NCBI RefSeq assembly: GCF_018860625.1
Contig: NZ_JAHKQB010000029.1
Coordinates: 1-64,000 of the forward strand
Reading direction: 5' to 3'
Source of the DNA: Paracoccus sp. C2R09
GTDB taxonomy: Bacteria > Pseudomonadota > Alphaproteobacteria > Rhodobacterales > Rhodobacteraceae
Length of the DNA: 64,000 nucleotides
Below, piece after piece: positions 8,302-16,008 of this stretch; within the stretch, counting starts at the first letter, position 1; every line of letters starts with the position of its first letter. A program made the position numbers and the translations under genes. The notes beneath the pieces were generated by a model. It was not told the origin of the DNA. It ran no database searches and saw only the letters and a list, made by a program, of their open reading frames with translations.

Positions 8302-8954
8302 TCCGCGCCTCCTTCCAGAAATTCCTGCCAGCCGGCCGCGTCATGGGCGATGACCGTGAAGGCATGGCCGCGATATCCGGGGCCGTTATATTCGGCCGAC
8401 AGGCCCGCATATTCGCCGGGCTGTGTCGCCTCGATCCGCAGGGTGTTCACATGCCCCGGCACGGCGTCCAGCTTGCCCGCAAGGCGCGGCACCCAGAAGG
8501 CATGGACCACATCGACCGAGGTGATGGCCACATCCACCGGACGACCCGCGGGAATGTGCAGCCGGTTCCGCGTGACCTCTCCGGGGCGGTCGTCATATCC
8601 GAACCGCCATTCGTATTGCCGCGCCTGGGCCGTGACGGCCACGACATCGGGGCCTTCGCGCGGCAGCAGCCGTTCCCCGATGAACAGCCCGTAGACCAGC
8701 AGCGCCCCCAGCACGGTCAGCGGAAAGGCAAGGCCCAGCCAGATCACGAAGCGGCGCTCGGGGACGGCGCCCTCGGGGCGGCGCCATGCCCAGAGAACCA
8801 GCCCCGCGACCAGAAGCGTGATCGCCACCGAACCGATCAGCAGCACCCACCACAGATCGGCGATCGCGGCGGCGGCGGGACCGGCGGGATGGACCGTCGA
8901 CAGCCTTTCTTCGCAACCAGCCAGCATCGCGGGGGTTAGACAGGCAAAGGACAA
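8298..8954 (-). CDS. oxidase subunit II lacking Cu(A) ligands (quinol-oxidase type)
   Basis: About 218 residues. A hydrophobic start ends in the lipobox LAGC, then two transmembrane helices and a periplasmic cupredoxin domain. In cytochrome c oxidases the Cu(A) loop contains CxExC followed by His and Met; here it reads 'GLSAEYNGPGYRGHAF', with both cysteines missing and a form like CyoA of quinol oxidases. The His of 'VDVVHAFWVP' is retained. The protein therefore probably passes electrons from ubiquinol without Cu(A). The start is uncertain: I used TTG 8954, which precedes the lipoprotein signal; ATG 8927 would leave only three residues before the lipobox Cys, and CTG codons lie further upstream. 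The 5' end nearly abuts the divergent gene at 8973, leaving little promoter space. Confidence 0.8.
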   Translation of the reverse strand: MSFACLTPAMLAGCEERLSTVHPAGPAAAAIADLWWVLLIGSVAITLLVAGLVLWAWRRPEGAVPERRFVIWLGLAFPLTVLGALLVYGLFIGERLLPREGPDVVAVTAQARQYEWRFGYDDRPGEVTRNRLHIPAGRPVDVAITSVDVVHAFWVPRLAGKLDAVPGHVNTLRIEATQPGEYAGLSAEYNGPGYRGHAFTVIAHDAAGWQEFLEGGAE

Positions 8955-8972
8955 TCGCAGCAGGGGGCGTCG

Positions 8973-9488
8973 ATGGAACGGAAGATGGTGCAGAAGGAAC
9001 CCGAGGAACTGGTCGACCCGATCCTCGATTACCCGGGCTATGACCGGACCGAGACGACGGTCGGAATATGGGGCCACCCCCTGCACGCGATGACCGTCGC
9101 ATTCCCGGTCGCGCTGACATTCTGCACCTTCGGGGCCGACGCGCTCTACTGGTGGTCGGGAGAGCTGTTCTGGGCGCGTGCGGCGATCTGGGCCGCCGGC
9201 ACGGCCTTCCTGTTCGGGCTGGCGGCCGGGGCCACCGGCACGGCCGAGCTGCTGCTGGTATCGGGCATCCGCATCCGCGCGCCCGCCTGGACCCATTTCG
9301 TGATCGCGGTGATGCTGCTGTCGATCCTGGGGGCCAATTGGGGCTATCGCCTGCAGGGATACGAACAGGCGGTGCTGCCCTATGGCATCCTGCTGTCGGG
9401 CTTTGCGGTGATCGTGGTGATGGTCACGGGCTGGCATGGAGGAAAACTCGTCTTCGATCATCGTTTGGGCACATCGAAGGGCAGTTGA
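8973..9488 (+). CDS. DUF2231 family membrane protein
   Basis: A 171-residue protein with a charged N-terminus, the 'GHPLHAMTVAFPVAL' signature typical of DUF2231 proteins, and four predicted helices. The family is widespread and of unknown function, often found near respiratory or redox genes. A GGGGG run sits just before the ATG. It is embedded on the opposite strand inside the oxidase cluster, divergent from subunit II, and its last 31 bases overlap the convergent CopD-like gene. The position suggests a link to the oxidase, but nothing in the sequence shows this directly. Confidence 0.8.
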   Translation: MERKMVQKEPEELVDPILDYPGYDRTETTVGIWGHPLHAMTVAFPVALTFCTFGADALYWWSGELFWARAAIWAAGTAFLFGLAAGATGTAELLLVSGIRIRAPAWTHFVIAVMLLSILGANWGYRLQGYEQAVLPYGILLSGFAVIVVMVTGWHGGKLVFDHRLGTSKGS

Positions 9489-9967
9489 TTGCCCAAAGGC
9501 TGCTGCAGCCAGCCGGGCAGGGGGATCTGCCCCAGATCCGGCTTGGCCAGCACCAGGATCAGAATGCAGGTGACGGGCAGCAGCAGTACAAGCAGCGGCA
9601 GGAACGGCCGGGGCGCCTTGTGGATCCCCTCGCGTTCGGCCACGTCCACCAGGACATAGCCGATCCACACATGGAAACCGACCAGTGCCGCCACGAAGAC
9701 CAGCTTGGCGAACAGCCAGGTGACGAAGACCCCGCGCAGAAAGATCAGCCCCGTGCCCGATGCGATGGCGATGACGGCGGCGGGGGTGATGAAGAAGGCA
9801 TAGGCGTAATGCGTGGCCCGCCTGATGCGCGCGTAATCGGCCTGACCAATGGCCGGGTCGTGCCGCGCAAGCATCAGGGGCAGGGCGAACAGCCCCGCGC
9901 ACCAGATCAGCAGCATCGCGACATGCAGAGATTTCATATGCGGGATGATGGGGTCGAGCATGCTCAT
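9458..9967 (-). CDS. CopD-like integral membrane protein
   Basis: A 169-residue protein with four or five helices: 'HVAMLLIWCAGLFALPLML', 'ITPAAVIAIASGTGLIFL', 'LFAKLVFVAALVGFHVWIGY' and a C-terminal 'LLVLLLPVTCILILVLA'. The pattern of helices with conserved His and a 'K.HVA..W' start resembles the CopD/HemJ-like family of membrane proteins. The ATG at 9967 overlaps the ctaG stop (ATGA), so the two are coupled. CopD-type proteins are linked to copper transfer or haem handling. Being next to CtaG fits a role in supplying copper or haem to the oxidase, but this is inference. Confidence 0.65.
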   Translation of the reverse strand: MSMLDPIIPHMKSLHVAMLLIWCAGLFALPLMLARHDPAIGQADYARIRRATHYAYAFFITPAAVIAIASGTGLIFLRGVFVTWLFAKLVFVAALVGFHVWIGYVLVDVAEREGIHKAPRPFLPLLVLLLPVTCILILVLAKPDLGQIPLPGWLQQPLGNQLPFDVPKR

Positions 9968-10665
9968 CCCTGCGCCGCCAGCCGCCAACCGCGCCGTGCC
10001 TGGAACGCGATGACCGCGGCATAGGGGATCATCGCCGGAACCCACATGATCAGGCCGCCAAGCTGCTGATCGGTCAGCGGGCGCATCCCCCATGCCAGGG
10101 GTGCAAGCTGATGCGCCTGATACAGGGGTTCGGGTGCGAAGGTCAGGATCGCGCCCAGCATCCCCATCTGGATCAGTCCGGCCAGCGACCACAGGACCGT
10201 CTGAGCAGATGCGCGGTGGGACAGAACCGCGCTCCAGAACAGGGTGGCCGAACCCAGCAGGCTGATCTGCATGATCCAGTAGACCCCGATATCGCGCAGC
10301 GCCAGATCATAGGCCACGGGCAGGTGCCACAGCCACAACAGCACGGTGGATATCGCGAAATGGACGCCCATGCCTGACGGGCGCGAGGGCAGCGCGACGG
10401 CCAGCAGGGGGGCGGCCACTGCGACCAGAAGGACATGATGCACGACGCGCGCCGAAAACAGCCCCGCCGACATGGCGCATAGCGGCGATACGAAGGCCAC
10501 CACCAGGACCAGCATCGCGGGCGTCGCGCCCGGACGATGCCTGACGGTCAGCCACCCCACCGCCATCACGGCCAGCAGCACCGGGTCGAGGTTCCACGAC
10601 CGCAGCGCGAATTCGGGGGGCGGGGCGATCCCGCAATAGCTTCCGGGCAATATCGTGATCGGCAT
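9964..10665 (-). CDS. ctaG: cytochrome oxidase assembly factor CtaG (caa3-type family)
   Basis: A 233-residue protein with seven predicted helices. Family-typical features include 'WNLDPVLLAVMAVGW', the double-His 'ARVVHHVLLVAVAAPLLA', 'WHLPVAYDLAL' and 'DQQLGGLIMWVPAM'. This CtaG family differs from the Cox11 type and is needed for maturation of caa3-type and related oxidases, probably through Cu(B) insertion. The start ATG 10665 has GGAGG 5-9 bases upstream. It leads a two-gene unit with the CopD-like gene. An FNR-like palindrome lies 20-33 bases upstream of the start, which suggests oxygen-dependent control. Confidence 0.85.
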   Translation of the reverse strand: MPITILPGSYCGIAPPPEFALRSWNLDPVLLAVMAVGWLTVRHRPGATPAMLVLVVAFVSPLCAMSAGLFSARVVHHVLLVAVAAPLLAVALPSRPSGMGVHFAISTVLLWLWHLPVAYDLALRDIGVYWIMQISLLGSATLFWSAVLSHRASAQTVLWSLAGLIQMGMLGAILTFAPEPLYQAHQLAPLAWGMRPLTDQQLGGLIMWVPAMIPYAAVIAFQARRGWRLAAQG

Positions 10666-10684
10666 TGTCCTCCGTCCCGTGGGA

Positions 10685-10698
10685 TTGATGCGCATCAG
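10685..10698. promoter_or_regulatory. FNR/Anr-like binding site
   Basis: TTGATgcgcATCAG differs from the FNR consensus TTGAT-N4-ATCAA at the last base only. It lies between ctaG and the upstream MFS gene, both on the minus strand. The distance to the ctaG ATG is 19 bases, which suits repression of the oxidase assembly genes under low oxygen better than class II activation. FnrP-type regulators are known in Paracoccus, but no fnr gene is present here. Confidence 0.5.
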
Positions 10699-10769
10699 GT
10701 AACACAATCGCGAGGGGCCGATTTGGTTTCCCCTTGAATGCGTCTTTCGGTCCAAAGGCTTGGCGGGGA

Positions 10770-11972
10770 CTACTGGGCGGGCACGGGGCTGGCATCCTGA
10801 CCGCAATCCAACGGGTCTTCCCGGATCAGGCGGGGGATCATGCCGATGGCCGTCACCCCGGACAGCGCCGCCGCTCCAAGGAACATCGCGCCCGAGGAAA
10901 ACGCGTTCGACAGAAAGCCCGCCAGCGCAGGCCCCACGACGCTGCCGACGGCCACGGCCAGCAGCGTGGCGGTAAAGCTGAACGAGGGCAGTTCGGGGAA
11001 CAGGCGTTCGGACCAGAAGGCCAGGACCGCGCTCATCATCATGACGAAAATGCCCTGCAGCGCGGATGCGGCCCCCACGCCGATCCAGCTGTTCGGCGAC
11101 AGCGCGATCAGCGCCAGCGACAGCGCCGAGACCAGCAGCAGCCCGCGCACCAGCAGCGCCAACCCGGTCCGGTCCTTGATCGCGGCGGTCCCAAGCGCGG
11201 CCAGCCCCGCGATGCCATAGATGATGAACATCACCGCAGGCGATCCGCGATCGGGCAGCCCCGCCAGCCCGCCCGCCTGCGCCACCCTGTCGGTCGCGAA
11301 AGAGATGTAGATCGTCGTGGTGATCCCGAAGGACAGCGCCGTCAGATAAAGCGGCAGCGCCGGCATCACGCAGATCGCGCGCCAATTCGTCCGCCCCCGG
11401 CCCGGATTGCCCGCGACATCGCGCATCGCGACCAGGTTGCCGATCAGCGCAGCCAGCCCGGCGGCGGCAAAGGCGACCCACGCGATCCGCCAGGATGCCC
11501 CGCCCAGCATCAGCGCCAGCGCGACCGCCCCCGCCATCGCGGCCCCCAGGCTGGTGCCCGTGCTGACAATGGACAGCGACCGCGGGCGCAGGCCTTCGGC
11601 CACCTGCTGATGCACCGCGTTGTTGTAGGGCGACCAGCCGAAGCCCGCGCTGGTCATGGCAAGGATCACCCCGAGGGCCAGGATGCCCGCATTCGGCGCC
11701 ATCGCCACGATGATCATGCCGATTGTCGCGAAGGCCAGTCCCACGATCACGGGCAGCCTCGGGCCGCGCCACGCGGTTGCTGCATAGGCCCCGATCAGCC
11801 CCAGCAGAAAGCCCGCGAAGCCGCCCCCGGATATGAGGCCCGCCATGGTGGTGCTGATGCCGAAGCTTTCCTTGAACTGTGCAAGGAACAGGCCGAAGCC
11901 CATGCGGGCCGGGCCATAGCTGCTCGCGGTGGCGGCAAAGCCCGCGGCCGAAAGCTTGAGAAAAGGTGACAT
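10770..11972 (-). CDS. YbfB/YjiJ-like MFS transporter
   Basis: A 400-residue protein with twelve predicted helices. The N-terminal half reads like the YbfB/YjiJ group of the major facilitator superfamily: 'ATASSYGPARMGFGLFLAQF', 'GLISGGGFAGFLLGL', 'GFGWSPYNNAVHQQVAE' and 'GTSLGAAMAGAVAL'. These are presumed drug or metabolite exporters without a known substrate. I chose ATG 11972, directly before the first helix; an earlier in-frame start would add an unstructured stretch. It stands alone between the oxidase genes and the divergent catalase operon, with about 270 bases to the latter. Confidence 0.8.
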   Translation of the reverse strand: MSPFLKLSAAGFAATASSYGPARMGFGLFLAQFKESFGISTTMAGLISGGGFAGFLLGLIGAYAATAWRGPRLPVIVGLAFATIGMIIVAMAPNAGILALGVILAMTSAGFGWSPYNNAVHQQVAEGLRPRSLSIVSTGTSLGAAMAGAVALALMLGGASWRIAWVAFAAAGLAALIGNLVAMRDVAGNPGRGRTNWRAICVMPALPLYLTALSFGITTTIYISFATDRVAQAGGLAGLPDRGSPAVMFIIYGIAGLAALGTAAIKDRTGLALLVRGLLLVSALSLALIALSPNSWIGVGAASALQGIFVMMMSAVLAFWSERLFPELPSFSFTATLLAVAVGSVVGPALAGFLSNAFSSGAMFLGAAALSGVTAIGMIPRLIREDPLDCGQDASPVPAQ

Positions 11973-12157
11973 GGCAAGGGCCCTCGACGGAATGGCATTC
12001 CCCGCGCAACACACGCATATGCCGCCCGTTCCATCGCGGTTCCCGCCGGGATTTGCGCGGGGACGGGGCATTTTCGCCGGTTGTCACGGGTTTTCAAGGG
12101 CTTGGCAAAAACCGGGCATCGGCATGAATTTGCCGGAATAAATCTATATTGGTCTGC

Positions 12158-12184
12158 GGAACATCCGGTCGTTTTCTGCAGTTT
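12158..12184 (+). promoter_or_regulatory. EcfG-like general stress promoter upstream of manganese catalase
   Basis: GGAAC at 12158-12162, a 17-base spacer, then AGTT at 12180-12183. The alphaproteobacterial EcfG consensus is about GGAAC-N16/17-cGTT. It lies 56 bases upstream of the catalase ATG. A matching element stands before the envelope operon at 17245, which strengthens the reading. Confidence 0.5.
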
Positions 12185-12239
12185 CTGCACCGTGACCGCA
12201 ACTAGCGATCACCTGATCCGACCAGCAGGAGAATGACCG

Positions 12240-13064
12240 ATGTTCCACCATTCCAGCAAGCTGCAATACGAAGTTCGCGTGGACCGTCCCGATCCGCAAT
12301 TCGCCAAGTTTCTGCAGCAGGCCATTGGCGGCGTCGAAGGCGAGATCCGCGTCGCCATGCAGTATTTCTTCCAGGCCATGGGCGCGCGCGGCGATGCGAA
12401 ATATCGCGACATGCTGATGATGACCGCGACCGAGGAACTGTCCCATATCGAATTCCTCGGCCATGCCGTCGCCCTGAACCTGGAAGGCGCGCCGCTGACC
12501 GTGCAGGAGGAAGCCGCCAAGGACCCGATCGTGAATGCGATCATGGGCGGGGCGAACCCGCGCCACATCCTGTCCTCGGGGCTGTCTGCCATGCCGGTGA
12601 ACGCGAATGGCGTCCCCTTCGACATGAGCCATGTCTATGCCACCGGCAACCTGGCCGCCGACATGATGGCCAATGCCACCGCCGAAAGCGGCGGCCGCGT
12701 GCTGGCATCGCGGCTGTACAACATGACCGACGACAGCGGGATGAAGGACATGCTGTCCTTCCTGATCGCGCGCGACACGATGCACCAGCAGCAGTGGCTG
12801 GCCGTGATCGAGGAACTGGGCGGCTGGGAAAAGGCGCTTCCGGTGCCGAACTCGACGCCCAAGGAACACGAGGCGATGGAGCATTCCTACTACTTCCTGA
12901 ACACCTCGCTGGACGAGCCGACGCCGCAAGGGCGCTGGACTTCGGGGCCGTCGCTGGACGGGCGCTCGGAATTCTCGGTCCGCGAACGCCCCGAGCCGCT
13001 TGGGCAGAAGCCCGATCTGGGCAAGGCGCGCCCCCACAGCAGCACGCAGATCGAACAACAGTAA
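12240..13064 (+). CDS. manganese catalase (non-haem)
   Basis: A 274-residue protein of the dimanganese catalase family. It breaks down hydrogen peroxide to water and oxygen in the cytoplasm without haem. The predicted metal ligands are present and almost match the Lactiplantibacillus plantarum numbering: Glu35 ('GGVEGEIR'), Glu66 and His69 ('TEELSHIE'), Glu149 ('TAESGGR') and His182 ('DTMHQQQW'). The C-terminal 50 residues are polar and probably extended. GGAG lies 9 bases before the ATG. It starts a three-gene unit with a small membrane protein and a ferritin-like protein, and has an EcfG-like promoter match upstream, so control by general stress is likely. Confidence 0.93.
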   Translation: MFHHSSKLQYEVRVDRPDPQFAKFLQQAIGGVEGEIRVAMQYFFQAMGARGDAKYRDMLMMTATEELSHIEFLGHAVALNLEGAPLTVQEEAAKDPIVNAIMGGANPRHILSSGLSAMPVNANGVPFDMSHVYATGNLAADMMANATAESGGRVLASRLYNMTDDSGMKDMLSFLIARDTMHQQQWLAVIEELGGWEKALPVPNSTPKEHEAMEHSYYFLNTSLDEPTPQGRWTSGPSLDGRSEFSVRERPEPLGQKPDLGKARPHSSTQIEQQ

Positions 13065-13088
13065 CCCCAACCGATACCGGAGGCTGCC

Positions 13089-13292
13089 ATGACCGACCCG
13101 AACGCCACATCCGACCGGGATGACAAGGGCGACACGCTGGATCGGTCGGCGGCCGAAGGCGGGTTGCCGTCCGATACCGACTATCTCCGCACTCAGGGCA
13201 AGGAACAGGGGCAATTGGTGGGCATCGCGCTTGCCGCCCCGATCGTCGCGATCGTGGTGATCGTCGTCGCCGCGCTCTGGGTGTTCATTTGA
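13089..13292 (+). CDS. small single-span membrane protein in catalase operon
   Basis: A 67-residue protein. Residues 1-42 are polar and acidic; residues 43-66 form one strongly hydrophobic helix ('GIALAAPIVAIVVIVVAALW') ending two residues before the C-terminus. The start is supported by GGAGG 6 bases before the ATG, and the gaps to both neighbours are only about 25 bases. I recognise no family. A C-tail-anchored layout with a cytoplasmic N-terminus is likely. It could localise a partner, perhaps the catalase or ferritin-like protein, to the membrane. This is speculation from position. Confidence 0.7.
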   Translation: MTDPNATSDRDDKGDTLDRSAAEGGLPSDTDYLRTQGKEQGQLVGIALAAPIVAIVVIVVAALWVFI

Positions 13293-13317
13293 AACCGTCG
13301 AACCGAGGATAACGAAC

Positions 13318-13767
13318 ATGGCCACGACCACAGGAACCGAGCATTACTTCGGCGATCTCGTCACGGATCTCATCTATCTGGAACATGACGCCATCGCCGC
13401 CTATGACAGCACGATCGAGCGTCTGAACGATCCCGAACTGGCCGCCCGCGTGGCCGAGTTCCGCCAGGACCACCTGCAGCACCTCGAGACGCTGCGCGGG
13501 ATTGCCGCATCCATCAATGCCGACATCCCCGAGGGTGGCGACATGAAGCAGATGCTGACCACGGGCAAGATCGCGCTTGCCGATCTGATGGGCGACGGTG
13601 CGATCCTCAAGGCGATGCGCACGAACGAGGAAGACACCGTCACCGCCTATGACCGCGCACGCCAGCACGACGATGCGATCCCCGCATCGCGCGAGTTCTT
13701 CGAGAAGGCGCTGGCCGACGAGAAGCGTCACCGCGCATGGATGGAAGAGGCATCGCAGCGCGCCTGA
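13318..13767 (+). CDS. ferritin-like four-helix protein (DUF2383/DUF892-like)
   Basis: A 149-residue, almost entirely helical protein. Four helices carry ferritin-type acidic and histidine positions: 'LIYLEHDAIAAYDS', 'FRQDHLQHLETLRG', 'NEEDTVTAYDRA' and 'ALADEKRHRAWMEE', the last two with Glu/His spacing typical of di-iron or metal-binding bundles. It is closest to the DUF2383/DUF892 stress proteins. GAGG lies 9 bases upstream of the ATG. It is the third gene of the catalase unit. Binding iron while catalase removes peroxide would limit Fenton chemistry; that link is inferred. Confidence 0.75.
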   Translation: MATTTGTEHYFGDLVTDLIYLEHDAIAAYDSTIERLNDPELAARVAEFRQDHLQHLETLRGIAASINADIPEGGDMKQMLTTGKIALADLMGDGAILKAMRTNEEDTVTAYDRARQHDDAIPASREFFEKALADEKRHRAWMEEASQRA

Positions 13768-13807
13768 GGCGCCCAGGTTTTTGAGCGGTAGCAGGTTAAA
13801 CGTCTGG

Positions 13808-13846
13808 TTCCGGGTCGGCGCATCGCGTCGGCCCGGAATTCGTTTG
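13808..13846 (+). terminator. terminator after catalase operon
   Basis: An 11-bp stem with two or three weak pairs (TTCCGGGTCGG / TCGGCCCGGAA) and a loop of about 9 bases, followed by TTCGTTTG. It starts 41 bases after the stop of the ferritin-like gene. Confidence 0.6.
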
Positions 13847-14322
13847 TGGGATCGGCAGATGCGGCCCTAGTGGGTAGAGCCTCTGGTGCCATCAAGGGCT
13901 ATGGCCGTGCCCGGCGCGATCCCAGTGTGTGAGAGCCCGGATGCGGCCGGGCGTCTGTCGTCACCTTTGCAGGCTTCGGCCCACCACAGGCCACAATGCT
14001 GCACGTGGTCCGGCCAGGGCGACAGGGCCGATCGGTTCGACGACCGATATTCTTGTGAAACGATGCGGGTCGAACCTGCACCATGCAAGGGAAAGACCCG
14101 AGCTGATGTCGGCGGACTGGCAGCCGAAGGGCCCGGTGTCCCCTGCGCGAAACCTGTTGGCCAATTGCACGCCGTGATGCAGGGACCGGGGTAAGAATGC
14201 GCTCGTGTCAGGGCCATGGTCGCATGATCCGCGTGCCTGCCCATTTCCGCGGTGCTGCGGCTTCGCGCACGGGCGTGGCGTTGTCGTCGTGTCCCAGGAC
14301 GCCCCAGCGGATCAGTTGCATG
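13847..14322. other. non-coding stretch with RNA-like hairpins
   Basis: No open frame here has coding character or a ribosome-binding site. From 13927 the plus strand reads GTGTGAGAGCCCGG, then a tight hairpin (GCCCGG / CCGGGC), and about 150 bases later 'AAGGGAAAGACCCGAGC'. This combination recalls the 5' end and domain I of some bacterial group II introns, whose first bases are GTGYG. No reverse transcriptase and no domain V-like hairpin were found, so at most it is a relic. Confidence is low. Confidence 0.25.
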
Positions 14323-14359
14323 TAAAAACGCCCCCCGGTGCCAAGGCAGCGGAGGGCGT
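14323..14359 (-). terminator. terminator of PRC-barrel gene
   Basis: Read on the minus strand: ACGCCCTCCG, a 12-base loop, CGGGGGGCGT, then TTTTT. The stem is 10 bp with one G-U pair. It lies 30 bases after the stop of the PRC-barrel gene and is a textbook intrinsic terminator. Confidence 0.85.
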
Positions 14360-14388
14360 CAGGTAAGGGCAGTGTTGCCGGATCAGCC

Positions 14389-15717
14389 TCAGTTCAGGGT
14401 GATCATCCGGTCGTCGGTCAGAACGGCATCGCTGTCATATTCAAAATCGTTCGCAGCTTCGATATCGTCCTCGGTCATGCTGTCCACCATCAGGCGTTCG
14501 CCATCGACGGTGACGCGGGACATCGGGACCGGGACCTCCTTGCCGCCAAGCCCGAGGAAACCACCGCTGCTGAGGACGAGGTTCGGCTCACCCTCCAGAT
14601 CGACGAAGGCTTCGGGATTGCCCAGATCCTCACCGTCGGCGGTGACGACCTCCATGTCCATCAGATCGGCCACCGACATCTCGCGGCCTTGGGGCTGTGC
14701 CTCTGCCTCGGTCTCTTGCGGATCCGCCTGCTGACCTTCCTGGGCGGCCAGACGCTGCTGGCGTTCCTCGGGGGTCTCGATCACCACGTTGGGCTGCCCG
14801 GTCTGCTGAACCTCGACCGTGGGCTGCTTGGCCATCGACACGGACACTTGCGGCTCGGCGCCCTCGAAGGCGACGTTGGGATCGCTCTGCTCGACCGAGA
14901 CATTCGGCTCACCCTCGGCCTCGACGATCTCGACCTGCGGCTCGGTGCTGGCAACCTCGGTATCGCCTTCGACATTCTGCGCGGAACCGTCATCGACCCC
15001 GGTCGTGTCGCCATCCTGATCCTGCGGGACGGGATTGCCGTCGGCATCAACGCCCAGATCGACATTCAGCTGCGGATCGGCCTGCGTGACGCTGACCTGA
15101 GGCTCGCCCTGTTCGACCTGAACCTCGGGGTCGGCGGCGGCGATGCTGACATCGGGATTGGGGTTCAGGATGTAGATGTCGGGCGCGGGATTGTCGACGC
15201 GCACGATGATCTCGGGGATCTCGACGGTGACGGTGGGCTGCTTCTGGCTGACTTGGATATCGGCCGCATTGCCCGTCACGCTGACCTCGGGCTGTTGTTC
15301 GGTCACGGTGACGGCGGGCGCGGGAACCTGCACGTCCACGTTCGGATCGGGCACGGTCACTTCGGCCTCGCCTTCGATGGTCGCATCCTCGGACAGATCG
15401 ACACGGTCGCTGACCTCGGCGGTTTCCTCGTCTTCCGCCTGATCGGTGGCATTGCCGGTGGCTGCTTCGGTCAGCCGGTCCTCCAGCGCGGTGCATTCGC
15501 GGACCATGTCCTCGTTGATGGCGGCGATGACCTCTTCCTGCGGGATCACGGTCGGATCGTCGGCATCGCGATAGGCATCGGCCAGCATGCGGCATTCCTG
15601 GCTCTTGCCCTCCAGTTCCTGTTCATTGATGTCCACCAGCGATTGGGCCAGGGCCATTCCGCCCAGGGGCAGGGTGATTGCGGTGCTGAGAAGCAGGCTG
15701 CGGGTCATGATCTTCAT
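14389..15717 (-). CDS. exported PRC-barrel protein with PxVxV repeats
   Basis: A 442-residue protein. Residues 1-24 form a signal peptide (KIMTR, hydrophobic core, cleavage after ALA). Residues 25-80 are helical with two cysteines (C42, C75). Residues about 122-315 carry roughly 17 copies of a 10-14-residue repeat with core PxVxV, such as 'DPNVDV', 'QPTVTV' and 'EPQVSV', very rich in Glu, Asp and Gln. Residues about 348-425 form a PRC-barrel domain ('MDMEVVTADGEDLG', 'VPMSRVTVDGERLMV'). Similar exported PRC-barrel proteins occur in Rhizobiales and Rhodobacterales without a known role; an envelope or periplasmic stress function is my guess. I chose ATG 15717 because it gives the signal peptide and has GGAG upstream. 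Confidence 0.8.
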   Translation of the reverse strand: MKIMTRSLLLSTAITLPLGGMALAQSLVDINEQELEGKSQECRMLADAYRDADDPTVIPQEEVIAAINEDMVRECTALEDRLTEAATGNATDQAEDEETAEVSDRVDLSEDATIEGEAEVTVPDPNVDVQVPAPAVTVTEQQPEVSVTGNAADIQVSQKQPTVTVEIPEIIVRVDNPAPDIYILNPNPDVSIAAADPEVQVEQGEPQVSVTQADPQLNVDLGVDADGNPVPQDQDGDTTGVDDGSAQNVEGDTEVASTEPQVEIVEAEGEPNVSVEQSDPNVAFEGAEPQVSVSMAKQPTVEVQQTGQPNVVIETPEERQQRLAAQEGQQADPQETEAEAQPQGREMSVADLMDMEVVTADGEDLGNPEAFVDLEGEPNLVLSSGGFLGLGGKEVPVPMSRVTVDGERLMVDSMTEDDIEAANDFEYDSDAVLTDDRMITLN

Positions 15718-16008
15718 AGTGTCGCTCTCCTTGTGATCGGTGTTTGCACCGTTCGGGATACGCCTTTCCAATTGCCCCCAATCGCCCATGGTTCCCGCCG
15801 CGATGACCGATGGAATGGGATCGCCCAGGTCCGGAAACCCGCAAGACGCGCTTATTGCTGACCATGACCGCCCCCGACTAAAATATGTTAGGGATCCGCA
15901 CGGACCCGTTTACCGGGCCGATCATGCCCGATCCCCATTCCATGAATTTCCTGTGAGACCAAATGCCCCCGATCGCGTTGGGCATTCGACAGCACAGGAG
16001 ATTTCCAC

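Noticed and set aside
15755..15800. GGAAC on the minus strand upstream of the PRC-barrel gene as a third EcfG promoter.
   Set aside because: The -10 position reads AATT rather than NGTT, so the match is too weak to claim.
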